Shown here: positions 38,874 to 52,260 of the stretch, one piece after another
Position numbering within the stretch: the first letter of the stretch is position 1
How the letters are laid out: every line of letters starts with the position of its first letter
Assembly: GCA_946699065.1 (NCBI GenBank)
Contig: CAMPDV010001262.1
Location: 1 to 64,000, forward strand
From: Loxodes magnus
Taxonomy: Eukaryota > Ciliophora > Karyorelictea > Loxodida > Loxodidae
Length of the DNA stretch: 64,000 bases
Direction: 5' to 3'
Notes under the pieces: generated by a model
The model's database searches: none
Told to the model about the DNA's origin: nothing
Seen by the model: the letters and a program-made list of their open reading frames with translations, nothing else
Translations under genes and position numbers: made by a program

Positions 38874-39919
38874 AGCCTTAAATAAAAATAAACAATAAAC
38901 ATTAATTTAAAATAACCTGTAAATTTAAATTAAATGAGGATTAACTAAATAATTAAATGAATAATTTAGCAATTATTATTTATTTATCTTTAATTATTTC
39001 ATGACTATACTAATAATATCATTATATTTTAACTATTTATAGTTTTATTTTGTTTCTTAATATAATTTGCTTAAAATATATAAATTTTACTTTTATAGAA
39101 AATAAAATTGCTTATATAGGTATTTAATTAATAAATATTTTAGAAAATAATTTTATATTTATTCATCTAGTCAAATTAGTTAAGCAAATAAATGAAAGTT
39201 AATATGAATAGTAATAAAGGTTATTATTTTATGAACAAGAAATATAAAGTTAATTATTTTATAAATTAACATTTTCTATTAAAGGAACATTTACGAATCA
39301 TTTCACTTCCTAGTTTTGATAAAAATTTTTTATTAAATTCAGAAATTAGTTTAAAAAGCTTTAAAATTGTTTCTATCTTTCCAAATAGTGAGCATTAGAT
39401 TTAAAATATGTAAAACTTTTTTAATACTTGTAATAGTATGATATTTAACTCTAAATTTTTTAATATTTACTTTTTAAAAATATTATTTGATATAAAGAGT
39501 CTTTCACTCGTATAGTTCTATTTTTTAATTTCTGCTGAATATTTAATATTTTTTACTATTCATGGGCATTTTTAAAAGTTTTGCTTATAACAAAATATAA
39601 TTTATAATTTTTATTTTTGAAACCTTCATATTTTCCTATCTTTGCAATTCTAAACGATATCAAATTTACCCGTTATATTATAAAAATCTGTTTTAATACG
39701 TAAAATTATAAACAATATGATATTATACATGATTAAATTAAATCTTACTATTATAAAAGATTGTAAAAATTAAAGATTTATCTGATATTGACTAAGAAAT
39801 AAAATAGTTTTGAAGGCTTTAGAATTGTTTTATTTATTTTTATAAATTAAAAAATAATAATTTATAATTTTCTATTTTAATATTACACTTATAGCATTCA
39901 ATTTCTTAATTTTTTACCT

Positions 39920-40950
39920 TTTTATATTACAAAAAAAGTCTGTATGAAGTATCATTCTTAAATTCTAGCATATATTTATAAAATTACATTTTTTCTAACT
40001 AAAATATTAATAATATATCAGACAATTACATCTCAATCTTATATTTACTAGCAAAGTATGCAAATTAAAAAATTATTTTACTAGAAATGTTACTATTTTT
40101 TCTAATTTTAATTTAATCTAAATAATTATTAAAATTTAAAATTACTTTTGATCATTTATTTATACTTTTTATTAGCCTTTTAAAAGGATTTTATTCTATT
40201 ATTATGAAGTTTTAATTGGATTTTTAAATGTTAATTAAAGCAATTGTTGCTATATATTTTCCTTATTAATTTATTTTGAAAATTTTAATCTTATTTTTAA
40301 TTTTTTTATTCATAAAAATATTTATATTTTAGATAAGCAAAATAGTAAGCTTACTTAATGACTATCAATATTTACAGGAACTTTTTCAGTTAATTAGTTA
40401 AAAAATTAAATATTCTTATAGTATCTTAAGTTTTATATCAAAGTTAGAGAGAATAATAAAGTTAAAATATTTAAAAATTAATGAAAATATTAATTTCTTA
40501 AATATAAGCTCTTAATTTTAATTAGTTTTATTATAAAATTAATATCAAATTTTTCTATTTTTGATAGGAAAATTCTTTCATTAATTTAGATCTGTAGATA
40601 TAAAATTGCCATAGAAAACAATGATTTTATAAATAAATTTTAGAATAAGAAGTTTTGTTACTTTATAATTGGCAACATTTCGAAATTATAAAGATTCTGT
40701 ACATTTTCGACTATTTGATGAGAGTGGTGGAATTTTAATCCAACTGCTACTTTAACTCGATCCTAAAAAAGTACGTACTATTTCTTATATTTTAAAATTA
40801 AGGCTTCGCTGATTTACAGAAGTTTAGAGTGATCCTGAAGAACATCTTATTGTAAGTAATAATTAATTATATTTTTAATTACAGTAAAAGTTTTATGTCA
40901 TTATAAGCTAATATAACTCAACTTGAAATTAGTGTAGATTTGCTTCTTTT
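39920..40950 (+). repeat. repeat unit C mirror (right arm)
   Basis: Reverse complement of 13852-14886. In this orientation it aligns directly with unit B, for example at 40660-40840 with 25345-25545, at perhaps 75% identity with indels. The indels are not multiples of three, which argues against coding function for B and C. Confidence 0.65.
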
Positions 40951-42540
40951 ACTAAATATTAAAAAAATTATGCAATATTAATTCAATATATTACTTTATT
41001 TTAATTAAAAATAAAAACTAGCTTTAATCCTTTTATTATTTAATCTTACTATCAAAAGAAAATATCATAAACTCGAAAGAATAATTTTAATATATAGATC
41101 TTCTAAAGTTAATTTAGGCTATTCTGATTTTATAAATTACATCATATTCTGCCTTAGTTTTTACATAAAATTATTTATATTTTGAAATGCAATGCTTGAA
41201 GATTTTTACTTTTTATTCTTTTTTTAACTTTAATTATAATAATTAATATTCTAAATATTTTTTATTTATAGCAAGTTATTTTGAATTTTAATATTTAGAA
41301 ATTTAAAATATCACACTTTTAATGTATTTACTTATAAAATATTAATTAACCATATAAAATATTTAAATTATTCAAATTTTCTTTTTATATTAAATACTTT
41401 CATTTAAAATAATTATCAATATAATTATAGACCTTACAATTGATTTTAAGGTTTCCTTAATTTTTATAAATGATATATCTAATTTTATAACTTATTTATA
41501 AAATTACTAATTTATTAATTAAGATTTTATTTATCTAACTCCATTTTTAGTTTCATTATTTTAGTTAAAATAATTTCTAAGAAAATATTTAGGTAAATCC
41601 TTCTAGAATCTCTCAAGTTAATTATAATTAGATAAATATTTGTTTTTGTTTGATTTTTTGCTTTAATCATAGCCATTCTTATAACTAATTACTTTTTAAT
41701 CTTAAAAATGTTTACAGTATTTTAATACACTTTGTAATCTTCTGATTTTATTAGGTTTTTACGCTTTAACAAGTTTATTTTAATTTGATAGTTCTTATTC
41801 TTTCTAAAAATGAATAAATCTTATAAGTAAACTTATTGTTATGTTTTAAAGTTTAAAGAAGTTTAAAAATGTTATATATAATAATATAAATTACTAAACT
41901 TCTTTCATAATATTAACATTTATTAGAAATATTTATAAGAAAATGGAAAAAATATTATGTTAAGATTTTGCATTTATTTTTAAATCTTTTTTATTGCAAA
42001 ATTATTAAAAATTATTAAAAGAGAAATCAATCTTTAATATTATACTAAATATTTTTTTCTTTTCTTGCTTTTATTGTCTATGAAAAAGAAAAAAATCTTA
42101 GTATTGTTTTCGCCTTTTTTTCTAAAAATTATAATTTTTACCTTTGAAAATCTTGTATATTTTTTTCTTTATCTTTGAAACGTTTTTTTTCATCATATGA
42201 TTCTGATTCTCAAAACCCTTAGTTTTGCTTACAAGGATGATATTAACTTGATTTCTTAATAACTAAGAGTTTTTTTTCTAAATCAAGTAAAATAATTGCC
42301 TACCTTTATATTTTATTTAAAAGGTAGCTTAATTTATAATAAACTTTTTTTATTTTATTAAGGTTTTCTTATTTAAATTATTTTTTTAATTTTGTTTGAA
42401 TTATTTGTTTTTAATTTATTTTAAAACATTTAAATTTATTTAAACGTTTTTCTTTTTTTAAATAAGAAGGAAAATAGTTTTCTTACTAAATATAAATATT
42501 CAAATTACATATTTAAGCAAAATTTAATTAATTAAATAAT

Positions 42541-43430
42541 GTACAGATTAACGAAAAGTTAATAGTAATAGATATCGGAGTTTTTGGACATTTGACAACA
42601 TCAAAAATTATTCATGAGTAACTTTTAGAAAACAAGCTGTGCAAAATAGGAATAATTTTAGACTTTTAATGAATCTGTGAAAGAAATATTTAAAATAACG
42701 CTTATAAAGAGATTTCAAATTTAGATTTGACTAAAAGCGAAGTCATCATTTTTTTACTAAGTTAAAAATACAATAATAATAGAAATTTTCTAAAAACAAA
42801 TAAATAATTAAAAAAATACTGTGAGTTACATGATTATTTTAAAGATTTGTATGATCCTAAATATATCAGACGAGGGAGAGTAACAAAAAATATATAAAAC
42901 ATTTATTAATAAAACGATAAATTTGATTAATATAAAGCCTTTAGAACTTTAAATTTGATGCACATGTTAGCAAAAAAGGAACATTTTCCTGAATTTTAGA
43001 GTAATCATTTAAAGCACTTGAATCTAAGTAAGACCTCATATGGGTCATCAATTATTTACAGAATTTTTAAAAAAGAAAATGTTTTAAAGAAGACATAACC
43101 GAATATTAAAAGAATATTTAACAAATAAGAAATTATTAATAATTCTGAAAGCGCAACTATTTAAATAGATAAAGTAAATTAAAATTAAGAAGATAAGATT
43201 TGTGAAAAGCTATTATAAAATTTTAACCAATTTGAAAATAATCAAAAATGTTAACTAAATTAAAAAAAAGATGAAAAAATAAAACTAAACTTATGAACTT
43301 CATAGAAAGTTATGAATAATTTTTATAATCATCCGATTTATTAGATTAATAGAATAAAATTTTGATGAAGAAGAAAAAATTATGAGCTGCTGAAATTTGT
43401 TATCATACTAGGGACTGAGATAAACTAAAT
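42541..43430 (+). pseudogene. unknown ORF with possible helix-turn-helix segment (right arm)
   Basis: With TAA/TAG as Gln, one frame gives a varied, protein-like product of about 295 codons without a frameshift. It includes 'KLIVIDIGVFGHLTTSKIIH', 'DLYDPKYIRRGRV' and 'NLSKTSYGSSIIYRIFKK'. The last has the look of a helix-turn-helix recognition segment, but I could not match it to a family and found no DDE or recombinase catalytic set. In-frame TGAs near 42680, 43291 and 43361 (a pair) would read as Trp ('DFQWICER', 'KFWWRRKN'). There is no clear initiating ATG in frame, and the first codon is arbitrary. The mirror is 11372-12253. It could belong to the same large element as the helicase. Confidence 0.35.
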
Positions 43431-45239
43431 TAAGATTAAATAAATAAATAAAAAACAAACTCTAAAGATTATTCTTAAGGCCCAAAACTCTTTATTCAAT
43501 TAAAGATTGCAGAAAATTTGATATATAATATAAAGACTATAAACGACCAACAAAAGCAAACCTAAAAAACTTTTTACAATATTAAAAAAATAGAACCAAA
43601 AAATTAATTTTTTCCAAGTTAATTTTGAAGCTTAGAAAAATAAAAAACCGTTAAGACGGTTTTGAAATTCAATAATTAATGCAATAGAAAATAAGCAAAA
43701 ATTTTATTTTGCATGAATCGAGTTTGTAGTTACAATCAGAAAAATGAATATCTTTTAAAATTTTTTTATTAAAATCTTTAAATATATAAAATAAATTATC
43801 TTTTTATTTTAAAATTCAAAGTTTTGTGAAATAAATATGGAAAACTTTTTCTTGTAAACTTTTTTTATTTATCAAAGTTATCACTTCAGGTATAATATAC
43901 ACTTGATTTGCTACATAACTAAGGGTTTTAAAATTAAATCAAGTATATTGATTATTTGCCTTTAATTTTAAGTTTATAAAGAAGAATTTAATTTTTTTAT
44001 TTTATTAAGGATTCTTTTTTGAAACAAATTTTTAGCATCCGAGACAAATAATGTTTTTTAATAAAAGCTTAAAAACTTTTGCTAGTAAATATAAATTTTA
44101 TTTATATATAAATTTATACTTAAGCTTAATTTTAAGATAAAATAGTTATTTTCGAAAATTAAATTGTAATATATTTAAATTATAAATATATTGTTTTTTA
44201 TTTTCAAATGTAAATTAAATTTTTTAAATATTTACAAAACATTTTTTTCATCTTTGGTTTACTCAAAGCAAATCTGAATAATTACAAACTTACCTCTTTT
44301 AGCTTTTTTTTAGAGTTTATTTTGATGGTTCCTATTATTTTCTTTTTAAATTTCTTGTTATTATTTTATTATTTACGTCAATTTTTTAAAACTTTATGCA
44401 ATTTTGTAAAATTTAATGAGACTTTTCTTAAATTAATACTACTACTTATGTAAGTTCTTCGAAACTTACCATTTAATTTTATGGTGATCGTTTATTTTTT
44501 AAATAAAAATTAATTTAAACGTTAAGAATAGTCCTGCTCTAAAGTTTCACCTTCATGATAAACTGTTGCCTTTATTTGTATATATTTTGATGCTTAAGTT
44601 TAATCTCTTTATATTAAGTTAGTTAAATAAAGAAATGAATTATATTAAATTTGGTTTTAAATTTTGATTAATTTGACTCTATTTACTTAGTTCTATAAAT
44701 AGCTATTATAATATATACTACTTATAATAATTTTGTTGCTTGGCCTTATTAGTTTATTAGTTATGCTTTATCACATTTTCAATTTTAATCACTCTTAAAA
44801 TCCTAAGCTTATTATTAAAAATGGATTAAATTTTTTAAAGTTATGTATATTGTTTTCTATTGTTGGTAAATGTAAAAAATAAGAAGAATATATAATATTT
44901 TAGCTTTAGTTACATTATTAAGTAGTATTTAAAAAATGAATCATAGGACTATTTATTTCTTTTTTATAATTTTCTCAATCTTAATTATATTAATTATTAT
45001 TTCTAGCATTTATTAAATATTTTAATATTTTAAAAATAAGTTTATCGTCTAAAAGACAAACTTAAGATAAAAGCTTCTTATTAATCTTATTATTATTCTT
45101 AAAATCTTAGCAATTATCACATATTCATTATTTAAGAATCACTCCTTTACATTTTCTAATTTAAAACATTCTAAAATTCATATTTTCTCACTAATTTATA
45201 TTTTAATAAGAATCTAGCTTTCAATTTATCTAATTTGTA
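43431..45239. other. right-arm mirror of 9561-11371, no assignable gene
   Basis: AT-rich mirror sequence, conserved with the left arm at long blocks such as 44519-44584. No RNA gene or family motif seen. Confidence 0.4.
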
Positions 45240-47984
45240 TAGAATTACGATAAACGAATTTAATCAGCATCAAGAATTTGGATTATAAAATCTTATAAAT
45301 TAATTTTCTTTACTTTCTAGTTACTATTATTATTGTTAGTTTATTTGTTTCTTTATTATATTATTCTCAATCATTTTCATTATTAACATCTTGACATTCT
45401 TTTTTATATACATTTTTATCTTTTTAAATATTTGTTTTTTTAAAGACATTATTCTTATACGATTTCAGATTCTATACTAAATTTTTAGGATTATTTTTTA
45501 AGAAACTCTATCTTTTATTGGCTTTAGTTAAAGTCTTTAAAAAGTCTATATCATCTTCCTTTTCTTTTTATAATTTAAATATTCTTCTAAATTTATTAGT
45601 TCCTTTTTTAACTCTCTTTTATAAAAGCAATCATCTTCATTTTTATAAGTTATTGTAGTTTTTTCATATTAACTTACCTATTTTTACTAATTTATATGAT
45701 CATTGTAATGTTGATTATAATTCCATAATTATAGAAAAAATGATTATTTAAAGTTATAATATTCTTAAATTTTTAATTATTTAATTATTTCTATAAAGTT
45801 ATTTTCTAATTTCACATATTGATTTCTTAATTAAATTCTCTAATCAAAGTTTTTCGTATTTTTTATGTTTAAAAGTCTTTTAAACGTAAATTCTTTTAAT
45901 TGTAGAAGCTTTTAAACCTGTACTGAACTCTTTGTTTCCAATATAAATGAAACATTTTTTTCAATAGTAGTTCCTTAAAATTTATGAATAGTTTATGCAT
46001 AGCATAATATTAAAGGAAATTATTTTCTATGATCCTAAATGTCATCGAGTGTAAAGCTCTATTTTACAAAAATATGTGTACCAAATTATTAAATTATTTT
46101 TTTTAATTAGTTAATTATTTTATGTGCCTTTATAATTTAAAATTATATTAATTGACATAATAGTAATTAATGTTGAAACTGGTCTTTATCCTATCAAGTA
46201 ATATCTCTTATGAAATTTGTGGCTCCATTTATTAATCCAGATTTAGTATTTAAATTTTCAGTTAGCATAATTAAAGCATTAATACTTAAAAATAAATATT
46301 TTTCAAGTCCTTTTATTTAATTTTAATAATTCATTTAAATTTTGCCTTTATCTTCAGATTCGATACAAAAAACAGATTTATTTGAACTTTATAAAATTTT
46401 AAATTATGAGATTATGTTTCCTTTCTCGTACTAAAAACACAAGTTTTAGTTTAAACTTCTTCTAAATTAAGTATTTGCTAAAATCTTTCTTATAAATAAT
46501 TATATAATTCTTTATCAACTTCACCATTTCTTGTTAAAGATTTGTTATAAAAATTTAATCCTTTTATTGCAGTTATTATTCTAGAAATACTACACATTTA
46601 TTTTTTTAAATTAAATTAATCCATTTTTATCTTTTTGCTTGTTTTTTTAATTTTATTTTATTGAGAATATTTACTTACCTTTAGCTAACTAATCAAAAAT
46701 TTGATACAAAAATTATATTAAAGCCTCCGTATTATTTTTCGTTTTAATTTATTTATTAAAGTCTTTTTTCAATTTAAAATCATTATTACTGAGCTTGCTT
46801 ATTTTATCTATTATTATTCAGTTTATATTTTTTAGTTAATTTTATTTTTCGTTAATTACTTTTTATGTTAAATCTTAAAATTTACAACTTATTAGCAGAT
46901 TAAATAAAAAATATACAGTAACTCCATCAATTACTTTTGAAGCTTTACTAGTTTTTGCATATTTTATTAGTTCATTTTTCAATAAAATTTATTCTATTTA
47001 TTTAGTTTCAAAACATTTTCAAGTACCAGCAGATCCTAGTAATACTAATTTACATTAAATTTTATTTTATATGCATTTTTAAATATATTATGAGTTATTA
47101 ACTTTCTGATAATGTTATTATGTCTTCTACTTGAAATTAAGTTAACTTTATTAATTATTTTTCTATTTTAAAATTCAATTTTATTTTTTAATTATTTTTT
47201 CGTAATCATATTATGTTTTTACTCATTTACTTATTTTGATAGTTTCAAATCAAAATTGTAAAATTCAGAGCATATTAAAAAATTTTCTAACTTTTCTTCA
47301 TCCATCAAATCTTTTTCTATTAGGTATTTTCTTCTACTTTTTTACAAATATTTTTAAATGGTTTTTATACAAAATTTCTATATTATGTTTAAAATAGATA
47401 TGGATAATTGAACTTAAATTTTTAAAACTACTGACTATTTTCATATTAGCTTCATAATTAAATTTTTAATTATTAGTTAAATTAATATTTTCATATAAAT
47501 TTTAACAATCTTGCAGTTTTCAAGCTTTAAATAATAACATATTTCTTTAAGCTATTTAACTTTTAGCATGTTAATCATTATTATTTTCTTAAATATATGG
47601 CATAGGTAGCACTATTATTTTATCAACAATTTTATTTCTTTATACTATTTTTATTTTTTTATTTAAAAGTTTATGCAAAACTCGTAACATGTCATTTGTT
47701 CTAAACTTGTAAATTTTTAAGAATATTTAAATTAAGTTGGTGTATGTTAATTTTACATTCTTTAAGCATAATAATCGATAATTGTTTTGTTTAAAATCAA
47801 AGAATTATTATCACTTTAATTATAATCATTTGCAGTTTAATTATTGTTAAAATTCATATATTTTCTTCATTTTTTAAATTAATTTATTTTGTGTTTTATC
47901 AATGTAATTTTATTATTTAGTGAGAACATCCTAAATTTTTCTTTTATCTAAATTTCGCATTATTCCCGAATACTATAATCTATT

Positions 47985-48840
47985 TACTTGCTCTAGCTAA
48001 TTAAATTTTATTTAAAAATTAATTAAAAGTGTTAATTTTCTTTTAACTAAATATTAGTAAATAACTATTGTCATGTTTGTGTTATTTGTTTATAAAACTT
48101 AAATATATATTATTCTATTTAGTTTTCTTATAAAACTAATTAAACGTTACAATTAACTCTTAAAAATTACAGTAAATGTCTTAATAGATTTTTTTAATTA
48201 CTTTTTGTTAAAAAGTATATATTATATTTGCTACTAAATATTTTGTTTGTAATGATTTCAATTAATAATTAAGTTTTTTTATTATTTTTAATTGAAATCT
48301 TCTTTTTCATTTTTATTTTTCTTCTTTATAATTCATTATTGCATTTATGTTTCTACACAAATTATAAAATATTAAATAAATTTTAATCTCTATTTTAAAC
48401 TTAAAATTTATAGAATTTATCTATACAAGGATTTATTTTTTTACTACTTTACTGATTTTTATTGTTTTAATTGGTACTTCAGAATCAAATAGCAAATAAT
48501 ATAATTTTTCTAGCTTTAATTTAGTTATTTATTTTTTCTTTATTAATTCTTTTAAATCATTAATATGTTCGTTTTCTTCTTTACTCAAATATTTTTATTT
48601 AATTATTTATTTCTAATTATTCTAAACAAATTTTAACTTCTTTTCCTTAAATAAAATATTAATTCTATTCGAAACGATCTAAGCAGTTTTTCAATTTTAT
48701 TAATAAATGGATATTTTCTGGCGTTCTATTCTATTATTCAAATTTAAATAAAATCAATCTATTTCAAATAATTATTATAAGATGTTTAAAATTAATTATA
48801 CTAAAATATCAAAATAACTACTAACTAAATGCGAAGTTAA
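47985..48840. other. ~850 bp insertion found only in the right arm
   Basis: The sequence on either side matches the left arm around 6770-6820, but these ~850 bases have no counterpart there. It is AT-rich, with no clear terminal repeats and no motif I recognise. It could equally be a deletion from the left arm. It accounts for most of the coordinate offset between inner and outer arm pairs. Confidence 0.5.
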
Positions 48841-50317
48841 TTAAAATCTTTATTTTATTGTAAGTATTTCTTATTAAATTTTATTTAAACTAAAAATATT
48901 TTTAAATTAAAAAGGTTATCATGAATCAGCATATGTCTATATAATAAATAAAGTTGCAGTTCCTTTTACTTTTTACAATTACATTAGCTCGATATTTTTC
49001 GCTTTCCAGAAATTTTTACTTCCTAAAATTATATTTTTATAACTAAAAATTTAATTAGAATATTTTCTAAAATCTTATTTTAATAATTACTTAAGTTATT
49101 CCAATGTAAAATTTTAATTTAATTATTATGTTTTAACATATAAACTAAATGTCTTTCGAGTTATGTTTAAAATTACAAAAATCTATAATTTTAAGCAAAT
49201 TTAATCCTAAAAGTATTTTTATTATTTATTTCAAAATTAAATCAAATTAAAAGATTAAATGACTCACAATAATCAACTTATATTAATCTATTTTAACTAA
49301 TCTGGTTTCCTAATCCTTATGGAAATAGAAAAGGAAATAATATTGTTGGTATATTTTATGCTGAAAAATTGCTTATGAATTTTAAAAATTTAATTATTCT
49401 TATTCAGATAAAAAACTTTATTTGATCTTTTATAAATTTTTAATCCAACTTTATTAATAATTGTTGTTTTAACTGCAAATTAATCAAAATTTACACCGTT
49501 TTCTCTATGAGTTGATTATTTTATTTTATTCTCTTAAATGGAATGCACTAAATTTTAATAAAGTTGATTATTTTTTCTGTTAAAATAATATTTTATGAGT
49601 TTTAGTTATTTTTTAATCTTAAATTTTCTCTAATGTTTCTTTTATTTAGTTAATATTTTAAACTGATTCATTTTTTTTATCTGATACTTATTTTTTTTAT
49701 TTACATTAACTATATTTAGCCTTAAAATTTTTATAAAATTCTAATTCTATTTAATTTACTTGAATGTTTAAAATTTTAATTCTTCTTTTTGTTCTTAAAA
49801 ATCTTAATGTTATTTTATTAATTATTAAATTTTTTCTTAATCTTATTATTCGTTCAAAAAAATACATTAACCTAATAATTACTAACTATTAATTTTTAAA
49901 AGGCTTATAAATTTCTAATTAAAAACACAATCTAAAAATGATTTATTATTTTTATTAATTAATAGCTTCATTATTCTAATTTTATCAACAGATATGAATT
50001 TTAAAAGTTTATTAATTTTTTCCTACAATAATCTATAAAATTTCTATTTCGTCTAAATTACGTGGAAAATTTTTGATAAGGTAAATAAATTTTTATTAAT
50101 TGTTAAAATTTCCATTATTTTAATAATTTAAACTATCTTAAAAAATTATTTGCAATTACGCATCGCTTCTAGCAATTAATAATTACTCAATTTCATTTAA
50201 ATCACCAAATTCTAAAAAATTTCATTCAGTATCATGTTATTTTCCTTTCCAAAATTAAAAAAGAAAATTTATTAACAGTTTATATTAGAGCACTATTTAT
50301 ATTTATTATAAAGCAAA

Positions 50318-50618
50318 GAGGGAAGAGCAATCCTCAAACTGAAACTGACTTAAACTCTGGTACCAGGAAGTACCATAGGTGAAGAACCAGCAAAGAGAAT
50401 ACAAGATCGAAGAGGCATCAAGTAGCATTAATGACGAAATATGCCAGATATTAAGGTCTCTTTGGGTAGCATTCCGATCGCGGCCCTATTAAAGTTATAT
50501 TCACAAGGGAATGTTAGCACTGTGGAAAGACTTCAGCAATAGTTTTTTTCAACTTTAAAAATCTTTATAAAAGAGCTGCGCACCATTGAGGTGCTACGTG
50601 CTCTATAATCTAATTTAT
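50318..50618. other. GC-rich insertion (~300 bp), right arm only
   Basis: A sharp-edged block of much higher G+C ('gtaccaggaagtaccatagg', 'attccgatcgcggcccta') inserted in the finger region of the helicase gene. The left arm, near 4985, lacks it. Size and composition match the block at 5828-6121, but I see no convincing sequence similarity between them. No supported reading frame and no pol III B box found. Confidence 0.5.
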
Positions 50619-51689
50619 TTATCATAATTTCAAATCATTTTTGCTTTACATAATTTACATTTTTTATTTTTAAATTCTCTTTAACATCGTAAGCAAAATT
50701 AATTTTCAATATTTCGATCTTTTATTTGGGTTTCTTCGCAACCCAGACATTTATAAAGATTAAATCTTTCTAAAGCACTAGCAAAATATTCAAAACCAGA
50801 AGCATATATAAATTAATGCTTTCAAAAATTTTCGTTCTAAACTTGAAAATATTATTATTTATTTATTTTTAATTTATTTAAAACATCTTTGCTTAACTTA
50901 TTTATTTATTATTTTATTTAAATATTTCGTTAATCAATAACTATTGACTCATTTTTCTTTGATTGCTTGAGTTATATTTTTACCTTTTAGAGCTATTAAT
51001 TTTATTATAAGTATTATTATATTTAATAATTAATACTTTAAGTCTAACTATCTTTATTCTAAAAATAACTTTCTATTCTTTCTTAAATTTGATTTCAACA
51101 TTATAAATATTTTCTTAATTTTTTTAATCTATTAGAACTTATTCTTTTTAATAAAAAAATACTTCTATTAAAATTTTCTTTTTACATTTTTTTAATAATA
51201 ATTTGATCTTTAAATATTTTTACAATTTTATATTTTATAGTTTTCGACTTTTTAATCCTTTTTTAATCAAATTCTCCACCTTTTCTTTTACTATTTGCTC
51301 TTTAAATATTTTAAATTTCAGATAAAGTTAGAAAATATTCTGTTTTTACAACAATTTTTATAAATTTACTTTCCTTCAGTAAAATTAACCAAAAAACTGC
51401 TTCCATCTAACTTCTCATTTAACTAAATTCTGAATAAATAAAACTAGTTTAAAATAGCTTTATCATAAGAAAAATTAAAAAAGTATTTTTTATTTAAGTT
51501 GTTAGCTGCTGCATTCTTAATACAGCCTTTTATTTTATTATGTTTTTTTGGTGGAGAACCTCCTCTTAGATTTTTTTTAAACTAAAGAAATAAATTTTTC
51601 TTTAAAAATAAAATATCATGAAACATTAAATCTAAAGATTTTTATAAATTAAATAAATAGTACGAATCTTCCAAAGTAGAAATAGATAA

Positions 51690-52260
51690 AATATAAGGTT
51701 CCCTAGCTCGGAATAAATATTTGGTATCGAAGTAAACATTAAAAAAACAAAATCGATCTGTAACTAAATTTGATTGTAACTAACTAATGAAAATAAAAAA
51801 TTTACATAAAAATCTTTTTAATTTTCTTTGTTATCTTGAAAAATTACAGTAAAAAGTTATTAATCTAAAGAAACAAATTAAATAAAAGTCTTATTTCTTA
51901 TTAATATTAGTATCAGTCCAAAAATAACTAGTAAAGTCAATTCAAATAAAAAGTATTCTAATCATAATGCTGCTTATTTAGAAACCAACAAATCTTAAAT
52001 CTTAAAAAACTCCTAAAAAATCCTTTATGCGTTTTAAAATCTCCGCCCCACTAAAAAGGCATTTGAAAAGCCTAATTTGAATCTACGAAGTAACAAATAA
52101 TCTTAAACGAGAATTCTTAAAGCACTCATTAATCTTTGAAAAAACTGTTAGCAAGCCTAAAAAATATTACTAAAAAATAAATTAAATTATTATATAAAAG
52201 ATTTAGACTTCATTTAATTTAAACTACAAAATCTTTACACTACTAATTTTTTTTGAGAAA
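51690..52260 (+). pseudogene. degraded outer-arm ORF (right arm)
   Basis: Mirror of the minus-strand ORF at 3030-3926, diverged by about a quarter. The initiating ATG of the left copy is not conserved here. A shared reading ('IYIKIFLIFF', 'YRSK') can be followed for about 150 codons, with a TGA near the start and a frame change near the end. Most length differences in the first part preserve the frame, which hints at old selection. Function unknown. Confidence 0.3.

Larger units (their letters stand above)
38570..42043. repeat. repeat unit A, copy 1 mirror (right arm)
   Basis: Reverse complement of 12763-16233, including the inserted unit C at 39920-40950. It is nearly identical to the left-arm copy, far more so than copy 1 is to copy 2. 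The A duplication and the C insertion therefore predate the inverted duplication, or at least its last homogenisation. Confidence 0.8.
45240..50790 (-). pseudogene. Helitron-like zinc finger / Pif1-family helicase gene, decayed (right arm)
   Basis: Mirror of 4838-9560. Here the finger region is better preserved: 'YKCLGCEETQ...FCLRCQRE...CKLCKAKM' at about 50620-50790 gives three C-x2-C pairs. The N-terminal motif reads 'TATLFIIQTYADSW' with its Trp as TGA (complement at 48919-48921), as in the left copy. Walker A is broken: GGT ACT TGA AAA in place of GGT ACT GGA AAA near 47027. The later helicase motifs match the left arm. Two insertions interrupt this copy, at 50318-50618 and 47985-48840. 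The damage differs from that of the left copy, so each arm lost function on its own. Confidence 0.6.
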
